Assembly: GCA_949825065.1 (NCBI GenBank)
Contig: OX463866.1
Location: 2,109,909 to 2,173,908, forward strand
Length of the DNA: 64,000 bases
Source: Odontocerum albicorne
Lineage: Eukaryota; Arthropoda; Insecta; Trichoptera; Odontoceridae
Direction: 5' to 3'
The notes under the pieces were generated by a model, which saw nothing but the letters and a program-made list of their open reading frames with translations, was not told the DNA's origin and searched no databases. The translations under genes were made by a program, and so were the position numbers. Below, piece by piece: positions 21,500 through 33,350 of this stretch. Within the stretch, counting starts at the first letter, position 1. Each line of letters opens with the position of its first letter.

Positions 21500-23124
21500 C
21501 AGGTAGTCGTCGACTTACGACCACAATCGGGTCCGATAAACAGGTCGTAAATTGATCTGGTCGCAAGTCGGTTTATGCAATAATTTCGGTACACATGTGA
21601 ATTATAGTGCGTGATGATATCATAACATAAGACTGTTTTCTATGTTCTTATTATAATCAGTGTATCACCACTGTCGTTTACGAGGTTTCTTCTTTTATTA
21701 TTTTTCCAATTTGTCTTTGTTTTCTTTATCATTAGCATTCCTGATATTCGGATATCTTTACGTATTGCTTTGTTTTTTATTTTTACATTTAATAAAACAT
21801 GAAAAAACAGTTGTTGTTATACATATAAAATAATTATTGACCACTTGTTTGTCTCGATTGTTTGTTTCTTCTTTTCCTCGCATATTTCACGACATGGGCG
21901 AACCACATCGTGTACCATCCGTTCAATCCTTACAAATCGTTCGATGTTTGGGTCCATTTCTTCAAAATGTGGAAGAAGTTTATTCCAAAGATAAGTAAAC
22001 CTTCGAATAGTCCCTTAACGGTGAATTTTCCTTCTGGCTCCTCCTCCTGTTCTTTTTCTGCTTCTCTTCTTTCATCTTCCGCTACTTTTTCTTCATCCGA
22101 TTCAATAAGTTCTTCATTCGTAAGTTCTCCAGACTCGTGATCTAGTAATTCCTCGATGTCCTCTACCTCACACTCTAAAAACAGATCTTTCGCCAATTTT
22201 ACTATTTTTTCTATAACTTCAAGTTCTCGTTCACTATCGAATTCTTCAAGTATTTGCGTAACGCCCATCACAATTTTCCCAGATACCGTTCATGCACTTC
22301 TTTGCTACAGCCTCCCAGGCAGGAGCGATAGTTTTGGTACACCTAAGAAAATCGTACTGCTTCCTTAACTCTCGCAACGATAGCTCTGTGTCAGCATCTA
22401 TAAGTTATTCTGAGATAGTTAGCCTTAAATGTAGCAGTATAACCTTGGTCCATAGGCTGAATGAGTGGAACCTTGGTCCATAGGCTGATTCACGTTAGGA
22501 TGAAGATCAGATACATTGGGTGGATGTCCAGGTGCATTATCTAAGAGCATCAAAATATTAAAAGGAATTTTACTCTCCACACAATATTCATGAACTTGAG
22601 GAATAAAACAATTTACGAATCAGTCTTCAAATAGGGTCTTCGTCATCCATGTTTTTTTTATTGGAACGAAAGTACACGGGCAGTGTGCGCTTGTTTACAT
22701 TTTGGAATGCTCGCGGGTTTTCTGATTGATAAATTCCTAAAGGCTTGAGTTTGAAACCTGCGATGTTTCCCCAAGCAGCAGAGTCAACCTATTTTTTAAG
22801 TTTTTAATCCAGGCATGCTTTCGGCTTCTATATGGATGTAAACACGTGTTGGCATTCATTTACAGAATAATTCCGTTTCATCCCCATTAAAAATTTGCTC
22901 CGGTAGATACTTTTTCCCCTCCTTCGTACTGCTTAATTACCATCATTTTTGTTTTCAAATAAATAGTCTTTCATTGTTTCTTGGCACGTTGAGAAATTCA
23001 CATTTTCCTCGTTGTAGTAGACATCTCGGAAGGGTTTAAAAAAAGCTTATAATACCGATCGCGGATTGTGGTCGTAAAGTCGAACAGTCGTAAGTCGCGT
23101 AGGTCGTAAGTCGACGACTACCTG
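21500..23124 (-). mobile_element. Tigger/pogo-like DNA transposon, decayed (1625 bp)
   Basis: Perfect 24-bp TIRs start CAGGTAGTCGTCGACTTACG (21500) with the complement ending 23124. TA flanks at 21498-21499 and 23125-23126. Minus-strand frames read NGDETELFCKWMPTR, then DIHPMYL... LIQPMDQG and the acidic tail EDIEELLDHESGELTNEELI. These are the DDE catalytic and C-terminal motifs of Tigger (jerky/CENP-B-related) transposases. Many stops. It lies in the phosphatase intron. Confidence 0.85.
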
Positions 23125-23174
23125 TACAATACAATACGATGTGGGTTCTTAAAAGTTTAAAAAATTCTACTCAC

Positions 23175-26100
23175 CTTAATGTAATTGGCATTGATGTATC
23201 CTTCATCAATCTGTCCAGCTTCTGGTCTGAGTATTACCCTCGAGTGTTCATTTGGCAGTATCGTTTTATATCTATTTTTCGGGTGAGATCCAAAGACCAT
23301 CGGCTTCTCCTGGAAATTAGTCGGTAGATCCCAGAACTCCTGGTGCAGGTTCCTCAACAGTGTCTTCTGGTACTCCAAACTCGGTAAGACTTCGGGCAAC
23401 AATCGCTGAGGATTATAATCCCCCTCGCTAGCTTTGTCCAACATCAGATGAGTGAGTTGCGATGTCAAACAGTCGGTCGGCGATTTTTTACTCAGGAGCG
23501 GGCATTCGGTTTTCAAATAGCCGTCCTGAAATACAGAGTTGAGATCCTTCAACTGCTGCCTTGAAAGGATGTTCGAAGCGTTCTGCAAGTGTTGTATGTT
23601 CGCTAAGTACGTTTTGAAATCTTCGGACGTTGAATGTGGACTCAAAGGTTTCGTAGTTATATTTCTAATTGGCACACCGGAGTTCTCTATATGTTGTCTA
23701 TCGCCGAATGCGTAAATCATTTCATTTTCCTGATCGCCGCATATATACGTAAGATTGTTACCGCCCGTAGCTTCAGTATTGTCTGCGTAGCCTTCGGTAG
23801 TATAGGAATGGGACCAGAGATTATCGTGAGAACCGAACGAATATACGCTATCAGTATTTTTGCAGTGGAATGTTCTTGATTTGTATGATTTTGGAAATAG
23901 ATTTTCGGTACTCAACGATTTTCTGTGCTTTTCCCTTTGCTGAGAGCAATGAGCGTTAACGGAATCTTTGTAACAGTCGTGACCGGTTAAATTATTTTGT
24001 ATAACAGTTTCGTCAATTTCTATATCTCTCATAGCATCATTGTTCGAGCCCTGTAAATTATAGTTAGAACTATTTAAATTTAACGTTAACGACGTGTTGG
24101 AACTGCGCCTTTCTAAAAGTCCTTTCTTATGCTCAACGGTGTTGTTTATACTTTGATTACTGTTATAACGACTTAACGTACAGCCGGATCCGTCCAAATT
24201 ATAATTCGAAACACTCAGAACTCGATTAGAATCGAACTGCGAACCGGATCCTCCGATATTCAACGTGAGAGACGTATTACTGCTCCGCCGTTCTAAAAGT
24301 CCTTTCTTTTTTCCAACTTTGTTATCGTTCTGTATATTCAAAGAACTATTGCTCGTGCATCTGTTTAGATTAGAATTCGACGAGCCTTGAAGATTGAGGG
24401 TGAGGCTCGTGTTAGATCCGCGCCTCTGGAGTAGACACTTCTTTGTTTGTCCGACTGTTTGATTATCATTCGAAAGACTATAGTGGGATCCTTGCAGATT
24501 GCTGTTCGAACTAGTATAAAGACGCGAATGAGGGGCGGAACAATCTAAATTCAACGTCAATGAAGTGTTCGAATTTCTTCGTTCCAAAATGTTCTTCTTC
24601 TGTCTATTGTCCGTGTTCAGACTGAAGTTGGAAGCGCTGTTCTTTATATTGGCAAGATTATGGTTCGAGGCTCCGAAACTGGCGAGCGACAAATTCGATC
24701 CTTGTAGACTCAACGTAGAATATTTTAAACTAGTTCCTCCTCCGTCTAAATTTATCGTGAGACTCTGGTTCGAACCGCGTCTTTGAAGCAACGTTCTCTT
24801 AGAGGACTTTTCGTCAGTCGGCCGAGTGTCGAAATCATTCGAAGGCACACCTTCGGGCAGTGTTTTCAGATTTGTACTCGAAACGCTTAAATTCTGTTTG
24901 AAATTTAATAAATTCGAACCTAGTAAATTGCTATCGCAGGGTTTATGCGGTAGACTCAGCCTGTTCTCGGTGAATTCTCTCTGCGCGGGAAATTGGTTTC
25001 CCGATTCCGTGAGATCGACCATATTCTCGTCGAATGATCCCATACGGCGGCTGAAATTAGAAGTGTTCGAATTGAATCCACGGCTCAACGGATATTTGCT
25101 GGCTTGAAACAGCATCAGATTGGCGTGGTTCTCTCTCAGAAAGATTCCGCTATCTATATAGTTCGACGGACATTTCACGTTCATGAACAACTTCCGATGC
25201 TGTCCATCGGCGGGACACACACGAGGAATAATTTCATTAAGATTGCTACCATAGTTCCCCGTATTGTAATGACTCCCTTTAACTAATTTCCCACCCTTTT
25301 GACTAAGCGCCCTCTTCAATTGTCTTTTAGGTGTATTCGGAACCGAAATAGAATTCTGCGGAACTTGCAACGTATTACTCTGTGGCAGAGAGAGGTTCAA
25401 AGTTTCCGATGAGTCCAAAGATGTCGCTTTAACTTTGAGTGTCGGCGTCTTAGGAGTCAATCTCTTTTCACCCGAATCCAGACAATCGTATTCCATCAAT
25501 TCTTTTTCGAGTTCTTCGTCTCTCTTGTTAATGTCTATCGTTAAATTTCGTATATTTTTGTTCGTTTTCGTTGTTTCGGTATTGAACGAAGTGTCAAATT
25601 CTTTAGGTGAGAATCTCGGTTGCATTTCGCTGAAGGCGATTGCCGACGAATTGTCTCGAAGGTATTTCGGCGAGACGATATCAGGCGACGCTCTCATATC
25701 ATCGGTTTGAACTATTGTCGTGATAGTTTCGTGTATGCTATCGGAGTTATCGTCATTACCGTTATCAAACGTCGAATACATATTATTTTTATCGTTGTCA
25801 AATTTGAAATAGTTGGTTTTGCATAACGTTCTCGGCGACGACGATACCTCTCTGGTATATTCTAAATTTTCGTCCGACTGTTTGTCACTAGAGAAATCGT
25901 ATAAATTCTCTTGTTTCAAATGTTTAACTATCGGTATACCGAGGTTTTGTTCGATAAATTTGGCATTGTCCGAATCGAGAGATATTGATTTAAGTCTTTG
26001 CCTTCGGTAGCTGGCCGAGTTACCTCCGGAGTTGGGCGGCGGTATGACCAGACTATCCTGGCTCTCGTCCCTCGAACTGAGCTTGGGTTTATGTTTTTCT

Positions 26101-28010
26101 ATTATTTCCGGTTCGTTGTTTTTAATTTCTAAAATGTTATCGGCTTTTGGCGCGTCGCTGGCAAGGTGCGATGTATCTATAATGATTTCTTTATAATGGT
26201 CAGTCTTATTGTCATTTACTTCGTGTAAATTATCATCTTTACGTGATATGGAACTAATTTTCGGTCGGGAGTCGTCATTATCCGTCTCCCGTTCTGTATT
26301 AACTATGTTATTTAATAGTCTATCTTGGTCGGTGGAGGAAGCGAACCGAATATCGGCGGTAGAAACGACTGGTGATAATTTTTCTAAATCAGTCTTTTCG
26401 TTAGTTATATCTTTCGGCGAACCATCTTCGTGTAGACGGTCGTCTTTATCACTTAGAAATACGTTGTCCACTTCGTCAAAGGTGGACGCTTTATTCGAGT
26501 CCTGAAGTTCTGTTCTATCGAACCGGAAACACTCTCCTCCGGCATTCGCCATGATCAGAGGACTTTGTACGCTTTTGTAACTCGAGGTGCTCACTAGCCG
26601 TGGAGATTGTTGTTTATCGAACCCTTTCGGAGAAGCATTCCTGCTTTGGTTTTCGGCGAAGAACGCCGGCGATTTCGGATCAGGCGTCGCAAAAAACTTG
26701 GGCGACTTCTGATCCGGTGTCCCGAAGAATTTCGGCGATTTCGAATCGGGTGTGGCGAAGAATTTCGGCGAATAAGTGAATCTCGGACTCGGATTGTTCT
26801 CTTTGCCGGATGCTGATTCGATGAATCTCGGTGAATTTTGTACCTCGGACTTCTCCGCACTGTAGTTAACGTTGACATTTTCAATCATCGTATTAATATG
26901 AAGTCCAGAATTGGCGGCGCCGAATCTTCTACAGATGACAGTTTTCTCCCTCTCTTGGGTCGTTCGTTCGCTTTTCGTATCGGGCGATTTGCAAACCTTC
27001 TGCTTTCCGTTACTAGCTTCAGCTTTCTCGACATCGATCGCGCAATGCGTATCCGTCGCTAGCGGCTGCACTCTCACTTCGACGACCGGACTGCTGTTAC
27101 CGCTTTTAACATTCGAGACCTCCGGTGTTTTCTTCGACGAAGCGTCGCCACAAATGAAACCGAAGACTATTGGAGTTTCATTTTTAGCACCGAAAAGAGG
27201 TGATCTATCGTCCTTTTCGAGCGACGGTGAACGTGTCGCGCTGAATCTTTTAATTCTTTCTTGACTACTTGTGCTTGCATCTATGTCTGTTCGAACCGCT
27301 TCTAACAGTCCGAAGGTCTTCGGTATATTGATGCTGTATCCTCTCCAATCGAGAGGGGGTTTTCTATGCATGATCCATTGATGTTCAGGTAAAGCAACTT
27401 TAAACTTTGTCCCTTTCCCTTTCGAAGTACTCGCGCCGTCGTCACTAGGCGGGAAAACAAATTTACTTTTATCGGGTTTGGTTGTTTTCGAAGCGCTCGA
27501 CGGCGTTGAATTGCCGCTATCCTTTTTCTCATCATCATCGGGATTACCCGGTATCTTGGGACTACTGCCCCCGCTCTTTTGCATCTTGAGTATCGGCGGG
27601 CTACCGACATTCCCACATCCTGTCTCCTCGTCTATATATTTTATATCGCTGGGCAGTTGGAAGTGGAAATCGTCCGGTTCTTGATCTTCTGACTTATCTA
27701 TTATGACTTTAAAGTGTTGCGTATGAGAGTCCATTGTCTGTAGAAGGTGCGGTGTCTCTTTATGCTGTTGTTTAGCATGGCTCCGCGACGTCGTAGACGA
27801 AGATAGGTGACTGCGGATCCATATAACCAGGATGAAGAGCACGAAGAGGATCCCCACGAGGGTGACTGACAGAAAGGTGGCGGAGAGCAGCAGGTCTACG
27901 GGGGTGGCGGTGTGCAGGCGTGCGTAGGTCACAGAGGAAGGGGGATGGCCGTGCGGAGGCTGTGGGGGGGGCGGTGGAGGGTCCACTCCGCTGTGATGGA
28001 CACCTTCCAT
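23175..28010 (-). CDS. PTP-ER: PTPRR/PTP-ER-class tyrosine phosphatase, coding exon 1
   Basis: Encodes residues 1-1612. ATG at 28010 (context gagagccATGG) follows a 3' splice site (...ttttcAG at 28028-28027). The exon ends AAG|GTGAGT at 23175. Order of features: Pro-rich N-terminus (residues 10-24); one hydrophobic segment about 40-65 (transmembrane anchor); long low-complexity cytoplasmic region; SPKFF-x-TPD repeats about 412-455; five KIM motifs starting at residues 1074, 1141, 1193, 1238 and 1298; then the start of the PTP fold with KNRYKTILPN (about 1576, phosphotyrosine loop) and GYINANYIK. KIM plus KNRYKTILPN is the hallmark of the STEP/HePTP/PTPRR (R7) subfamily, which dephosphorylates ERK/p38. 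Drosophila PTP-ER, a negative regulator of the Ras1-MAPK pathway, is the expected fly relative. Upstream in-frame codons (C-N-P-R-A) run into the intron, so a coding upstream exon cannot be excluded. Confidence 0.88.
24075..24791 (-). other. Five-fold kinase-interaction-motif (KIM) repeat region in the phosphatase
   Basis: Minus-strand KIM starts: 24791 (LLQRRGSNQSLTINL), 24590 (ILERRNSNTSLTLNL), 24434 (LLQRRGSNTSLTLNL), 24299 (LLERRSSNTSLTLNI), 24119 (LLERRSSNTSLTLNL). Spacing is 201, 156, 135 and 180 bases. Spacers are Asn/Ser-rich (SNxSL, SNYNL) and each KIM is usually preceded by basic K-K residues. In mammalian STEP, HePTP and PTPRR a single such motif binds ERK/p38, and the Ser in R-R-x-S is a PKA target that blocks binding. 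All five copies keep R-R-x-S. Confidence 0.9.
26640..26775 (-). repeat. SPKFF-x-TPD coding repeat in the phosphatase
   Basis: Residues about 412-455 read as four copies of S-P-K-F-F-A/G-T-P-D-x-K (the last is SPAFFAENQ). Further SP-F motifs flank it upstream (SPRFIES, SPRFTYSPKFF). Each unit carries S-P and T-P, which are proline-directed kinase consensus sites, and F-F next to S-P. Confidence 0.8.
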
Positions 28011-28020
28011 GGCTCTCGGG

Positions 28021-28026
28021 TTACAT
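28021..28026 (-). promoter_or_regulatory. Start-stop upstream ORF (ATG TAA) before the phosphatase ATG
   Basis: If the acceptor at 28028-28027 is used, the first six bases of the exon are ATGTAA, a minimal uORF ten bases upstream of, and out of frame with, the main ATG. Start-stop uORFs are known to stall ribosomes in other genes. Here this is inferred. Confidence 0.35.
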
Positions 28027-28246
28027 CTGAAAATGTAAAACAATTTTTCGGTTATTTTTTTTTAACTTTTTGATACTAAACACATTCGTACCAACCTTAT
28101 AATAGCGAAGATTCCCCGGGGTTCTCAACCTAGTTGTGGAAAGCAGGATTTTCATTATAACAACATTTCTCTTTAGTTCGGAACAGTTATACTTTGTAGC
28201 GGGTGCACGCAAATAGCGTTATGTGCGCTCACGGGCACAGGGTTAA

Positions 28247-28875
28247 CCCTTCCCTTACGGTGATAAAATTGAAACGCGCGTTCCGGTGTTGGGTAGTGAG
28301 TACGCGATCAAAAATTAGCGATTTTAAATCGGAAAAATAAGAACATTCATAGATAATCCCCTTAATTAATTATAATTGAAGTTAAAAATTATAATTATTG
28401 AGATTTATTTGCTGAAAACATTAAAAAACCATCTGGAAACGCTCACGGAACAGGCGTAGATCTAGTCTCGTTGCCAGCTCAACAGCTACTGCGGCGCGGC
28501 AGGGTTGGTGGCTAACTCGGGCGTGGCTTACACTTGCGAGGTTGAGACAATTGAGCTCCTCGCTATTCAGTGACGTATGCAAAAGTGAGATGTGAATATA
28601 GTGTCGCGCTTCCCGCATACTCTTCACCTATCGTCAAGACCCAAGATCGAGGCACTCGCAGCGTTTAAATGCGAATTTGTTTCCGATATCTTCACAAAAT
28701 ACCCACGATATAGTCGATAAATTCTGATTATTATTAATATTATTTTTTAAATCAATGCGTAAATATATTATGGAGGAATACCTAAAATCTTAACCTTGTA
28801 TTTATAATATTTATAGAGATATTGATGGTTATTAGAAGCAACGTGTAGAAGGTACCCAACACAGGGAAGGAAAGG
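28247..28875. mobile_element. piggyBac-like non-autonomous element (629 bp)
   Basis: Flanking TTAA at 28243-28246 and 28876-28879. It starts CCCTTCCCTTACGGTGATAA and its other end reads CCTTTCCTTCCCTGTGTTGG on the minus strand. It is in the opposite orientation to 2447..3068 and close upstream of the phosphatase start exon. No transposase. Confidence 0.78.
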
Positions 28876-29044
28876 TTAAGGAACCCTGCTATAGAACATG
28901 TATTTTTCGGTTATCCTTCGTGAGACAAATTTGATTTAATAAAAGCCATATCTTAACCGCGTCCAATGAATGTTGCGTTTCTTTTTTCTTCGTGGAACTT
29001 TTCCACTTATAGATGGATTGTTACATTTTTGAAGCTTAATCAGT

Positions 29045-29225
29045 TGAAACTTTGAATTATCTTCTTCTTCTTCCCAGTGTCATGTCAGGTCCCCCCAACG
29101 TTGACTATCACCTGAGAGTAGACATCTTTGTCCCCAGCAGCCCGAAAAAGATACCCAATGCCCCTTATGCCAGTCCAATCACGTATATTGCGGAGCCAAG
29201 AGATTTGCCTCCCGCCAACACCTCT
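29045..29225. repeat. Diverged copy of a dispersed repeat (see 39570..40075)
   Basis: It shares 'tcttcttcttc', 'tgtcaggtcccccc-acgttg' and 'agtccaatcacgtatattgcgg'-like sequence with 39570..39720. This resembles the untranslated end of an insect LINE. No protein. Confidence 0.45.
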
Positions 29226-29402
29226 TCGACCCTCTATGTAATGTATTTACCTAAAAAACTTGCTATTTATTAGAATTGAGGCTTATATTAAACTTGATAA
29301 AATAATTAAAATTACTGAACATCGTTACAAGGTTGTATTGGGGCAAATTTGTGAGCTGTCACAGGACTCATCCTAGAATTTCCGAACTATAGCAAATTTA
29401 TG
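29226..29402. mobile_element. MITE, single-arm copy of the CTAGGATGAGTCCTGTGACAG family
   Basis: It runs from 'atgtatttacctaaa-aacttgc' to 'cacaggactcatcctagaatttccgaactata'. Identical building blocks occur at 49894..50378 and 57906..58600, where they are paired head to head. Confidence 0.65.
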
Positions 29403-29424
29403 CAACTATCAAACTGTGTGAGTG

Positions 29425-29735
29425 GAAGACTCTGCTGTTTTAGTGATGTTCTGTTCCCTTAACTTTTCCCTTGCTGTCTCTCCATGAATATGACAGGTAA
29501 ACTTGATATAGATATAACAGCATCCATACTGCCTGGCTATAATGATAATACTGCCCAATAGTGTAGTGAGTGCTGTGACATTGAACCAGTGCATGAGACG
29601 TCTGGACAAGTTCCTACACACAAACCCAGGACTGGTGTTCTGTTCCCTTTGCTTTTCCCTTGCTGTCTCTCCATGAACATACGATAAGTAAACTTGATAC
29701 AGATATCAACAGCATTCATATCGTGTGTCATGTCA
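29425..29735 (+). repeat. ~192-bp satellite, ~1.6 units
   Basis: Same family as 13490..13975: 'acaggtaaacttgatataga', 'cagcatccatactgcctggc', 'gagacgtctggacaagttcc'. Confidence 0.75.
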
Positions 29736-29889
29736 TATTATAAAGATAATAATTTCAAAATAACCTTACTTAAGAAAACCGTCTCGTATGTACAATGTTA
29801 ATAAATTGTTAAAAGACTTAAACTCCCTGAAACTGAACACCCTTACTCATCACTGTTTTAGAAACCACTTCAATGGACCTGAGTCAGCA

Positions 29890-30010
29890 TAGGAAGGAGT
29901 CTATTTGAGGATATTATGATACAGTATTAATCATGCTCAGTGATGTCTATTTGAGGATATTATGATCGTCTATTTGAGGATATTATGATACAATATTAAT
30001 CATGCTCAGT
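29890..30010. repeat. Short local duplication
   Basis: 'tctatttgaggatattatga' occurs three times (about 29898, 29946, 29969), two of them with 'taatcatgctcagt'. Confidence 0.7.
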
Positions 30011-30167
30011 TGTGAGTTGTAACTATAGCTAAGAAAAGCAGGTCAATCCTCTTACTGGCGCGGCGCGTACTTAAATTAATGTACTTTACACGGTACCACA
30101 GCAAAAAATTTAAAAAAAAAAGTAACATAATTTTAGAATATCACATTTATTTCACGCGTCATAAATA

Positions 30168-31471
30168 CAGTGTCTTTCAATAAGGATGCTCGATTTTTAA
30201 ATGTAAATAAAACAAGTTGTGTGTGAGATATCAACTCAATATTTTTTTTTATTTGAAAGAATATTTTATGGCATTAAGTATGGAATATAACGTCGTTCAA
30301 ATGTCCGCCGCGGTTTTGCTTGGTGGCACGTATTCGGGAGGTCCAATTTTCCATGACTTTGTCGCATAAATCTGGCTGAATTTGCTGGATGGCGTTCGTT
30401 ATGTTGACTTTGAGGGCATCGATTGTTTGCGGTTTATACACATAGACCTGCGATTTAAGATAGCCCCAAAGGAAGAAGTCTCAAGACGTTAAATCGCACG
30501 ATCTCGGTGGCCAGTTCACGTCGCCGCCGCGCGAGATAACCATGCACTCAAATCGCTCGTGCAGAATGTCCATCGTGGCATGCGCTGTGCGGCACGTAGC
30601 GCCGTCCTGTTGGTACCACATGTCGTCGGTATCCATATCATCCAGTTTAGGCCATGAGAAGTTGCTTATCATCGATCTGTAGCGCTCGCCGTTGAGGGTT
30701 ATTGCAATACCAGTTTAGTTTTGGAAGAAGTACGGACTGATGATTCCGACAGACCAAAATCCGCACCAAACAGTGACTTTCTCGGGATGCATTTGGGGCT
30801 GGTGTATCTCGTGTGGATGGATTGGTATCATCCCAAATCCGACAATTTTGCTTATTCACACATCCAAAAATGGGCCTCATCGCTAAAGATGATTTTTTTG
30901 GCGAAATTTGGGTCAACTTCCAACTGCTCCAGAGCCCAATCAGTGAACACACGGTGTTGTCTATGGTCGTTTCCCTTAAGTTCATGGGTCAGTTGGATTT
31001 TATACGGGTGCAGACCCGAGTCCCGACGCAAAATTCGCCAAGTTGAAGTCGCAGAAAGGCAAAGTTCTTGTGAACGACGCAAATTGACTGCCTCGGGTAT
31101 TCCCGTACACTCTCACGCACAGCAGCGATGTTTTTAGCAGACCTTGCGTTTCGGTGACGTACGGGTGTTGGCTGTTTATTTATCGAACCGGTTGACTCGA
31201 ATTTGGCCACTAAACGTCGAACAGTCGACTCGGCAGGACAGTTGTGGCGAGGATAAAAATCACGTTATGCGTGGAAAGTTTCTCGAACGGAGCACTGATT
31301 TTGAAAATAAAATTTGATGATTTGCACACGTTGTTCAACGCTATAACCTTCCATGGTGATTTGCCATACACTACTGAACAATTCACAACAAATTTGACAG
31401 AAGTTGCTTTAACAACATGTCCTGGCCGCTATAGCCTAACAAATTTCAAGCGTCCCTATTGAAAGACCCTG
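30168..31471 (-). mobile_element. Tc1/mariner-type (IS630) transposon, ~1.3 kb, degraded
   Basis: TIRs CAGTGTCTTTCAATAAGGAT (30168) and CAGGGTCTTTCAATAGGGAC (complement, ending 31471), TA flanks. Minus-strand frames give IIFSDEAHFWM (first Asp), MWYQQDGATCRTAHATMDIL (second), NWPPRSCDLTS*DFFLWGYLKS (third block, with a stop) and the tail GGHLNDVIF. The stops and frameshifts make it a dead copy. It is the same transposase class as 31613..32163 and 40278..42219. Confidence 0.82.
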
Positions 31472-31612
31472 TATATAACATAATTTATTTTTAAACCGCT
31501 CAAAAATGGCACTCTTCCTAAAGCTGTACACCCCACGCATATCTCTAACAGAAAGAAGTAGATACAGAACCAGCAACGGCAAAGTATTTTCCTTGTGTCA
31601 TATATACAAATA

Positions 31613-32163
31613 AAGGGTCTTTCAAATTAAGCATTTTTATTTTTTATTTTTGAATAAAACACACAATTTGCTTTGATTTCAAAAAACTTTTTATCGGTCA
31701 TTGAAGTATAATGTATGACATTTAAACACAAAAAAACAATATCCGCCAAATGTCCACCTCTTGCAGCTCCACAGATGTCCACTCTTTTGACAGAATTTTC
31801 GATGACATTTTGACATAATTGCGGTTCTAACTCACCGATAACGCGAATAATTTCATCCTTCAGCTCAGGAATTGATCGGGGGTCATTCTTATAGAACTGG
31901 CTTTTCACGTAACCCCAGAGAAAATAGTCCAACGGTGTCAGATCACATCATCTTGGTGGGCAATTAACATCACCGTTTTCGGAGATTACAATACATAAAA
32001 TAATTCTACAATTTGAACGCATTGTAGTATTGTATACGACTCCATTTTTATATATGTCATACATTACACTTCTCAAATGTCACAAGACCCGGGCAAGTTC
32101 GCGACGCCATCTGTGTTTTATCCAAGAATTAAAAAAACAAAACGCTCAATTTGAAAGACCCTT
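31613..32163 (-). mobile_element. Internally deleted Tc1/mariner-type element
   Basis: TIR AAGGGTCTTTCAAATTAAGC at 31613 and its complement ending 32163, TA flanks. The minus-strand frame starting MDYFLWGYVKSQFY and ending near GGHLADIVF is the C-terminal third of the transposase. At 551 bp it is a deletion derivative. Confidence 0.78.
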
Positions 32164-32433
32164 TACATACATACCATCATGCCATTTCCCTGTCGGGGTA
32201 CGCTAAGAGGACAGAGTGCCAGACTTTCCTATCTAGACACAAACCCTTAATAATCCTTCCATAATATCATTCATTTGATCCAAACATACTTTCCTTCTCC
32301 ATCTTCATCTCAGACCACTTCTACTTACATTTGCACTTCACGTCTGTTTTGTTCGCCTTTCTTCATTCATTCGTTCCACGTGCCGAAACATGTGATTGAT
32401 TGATTGCACCTATTTCTCACATTCAATCAATTA

Positions 32434-33350
32434 AGTTTTTTTTTTTTTTTTTAATCCACTTTGCACGGATTTCTCCTGTTACACAAAGAGGGTCTGCTTC
32501 TAGCATTAGCTTATTCGTTAGGAAGAATATCAGCCAGGATTCTTCTCATACTGCTAGGCGGTACCGAGAATATATCAACCGTGTCATTTAGTTGGTTCAA
32601 TATCTCTATACCACGCGTGACTGAGTGTTGAGCCATGATATTCGTCCTGTAAGTTGGTATGTAGAACAGAGGGTGATTCCTTGCACGGATATATTTATTG
32701 GGTACATATAAACTTAGTGCTTCTAGAATCGCGGGATAGTTAAAGGAACCTTGGAAAACCTTTATTAGGAATATCGCAATGGATTCTTGCCTTCTTGTTT
32801 CAAGGCTTCTATAGTTACACACCGTGAGAAGTTCGGCATGGTGAGCATATTTTGGGTAATCGCCCTTTGTTCTGTACCATAGATATCTGAGGAATTTTTT
32901 TTGTATTTGTTCTATATTGTTTTTATATTTGAGCTGGTGAGCCCAAACCGTAGATGCATATTCTAATTTGGTTCTAATCAGATAATTATATAAGTTTCGG
33001 AGGATATTGGTACTGTTAAATTCTCTTGATATTCTCATTATAAAACCGAGTAGTTTGTAATAGTCCGATATCACACGTGAGACATGGTTAACGAACGTGA
33101 GTCCGACATCGAAGGTTACGCCCAAATCCTCTCTAACATTACGCGATACCGTCATACTTTCTCCAATTAAAGATAAATCATAAACAAATTTTTTAAGAAA
33201 TTGTAATTTGTCCCAATATCCCTCGTAATAATATAGTTTACTTGATACAACCACACCTTCCTTAATCTTCTGCCACAAGAGTTTCCTTTTTTTTTTCGGC
33301 CGCAAACCCCTTTATTAAAAACTTTTAAAACCGTCTCCCCCCTAGTCATT
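32434..33350 (-). pseudogene. 5'-truncated LINE with RT C-terminus and poly-A end
   Basis: The minus-strand frame 33305..32511 reads EDLGVTFDVGLTFVNHVSRV, then LIRTKLEYASTVWAHQ and QIQKKFLRYLWYR: L-G-V-x-x-D, L-E-Y-A-S-x-V-W and Q-K-x-F-x-R are the C-terminal RT tail of Jockey-like LINEs. The T-run at 32434-32451 is the poly-A tail. The last ~220 bp (32460-32690) are the unit found in tandem at 889..1490 and 3660..4080. No catalytic core. Confidence 0.82.

Noticed and set aside
24565..27264. Plus-strand frames across the phosphatase exon
   Set aside because: Shadow frames antisense to a 1612-codon open exon with recognisable KIM and PTP motifs.
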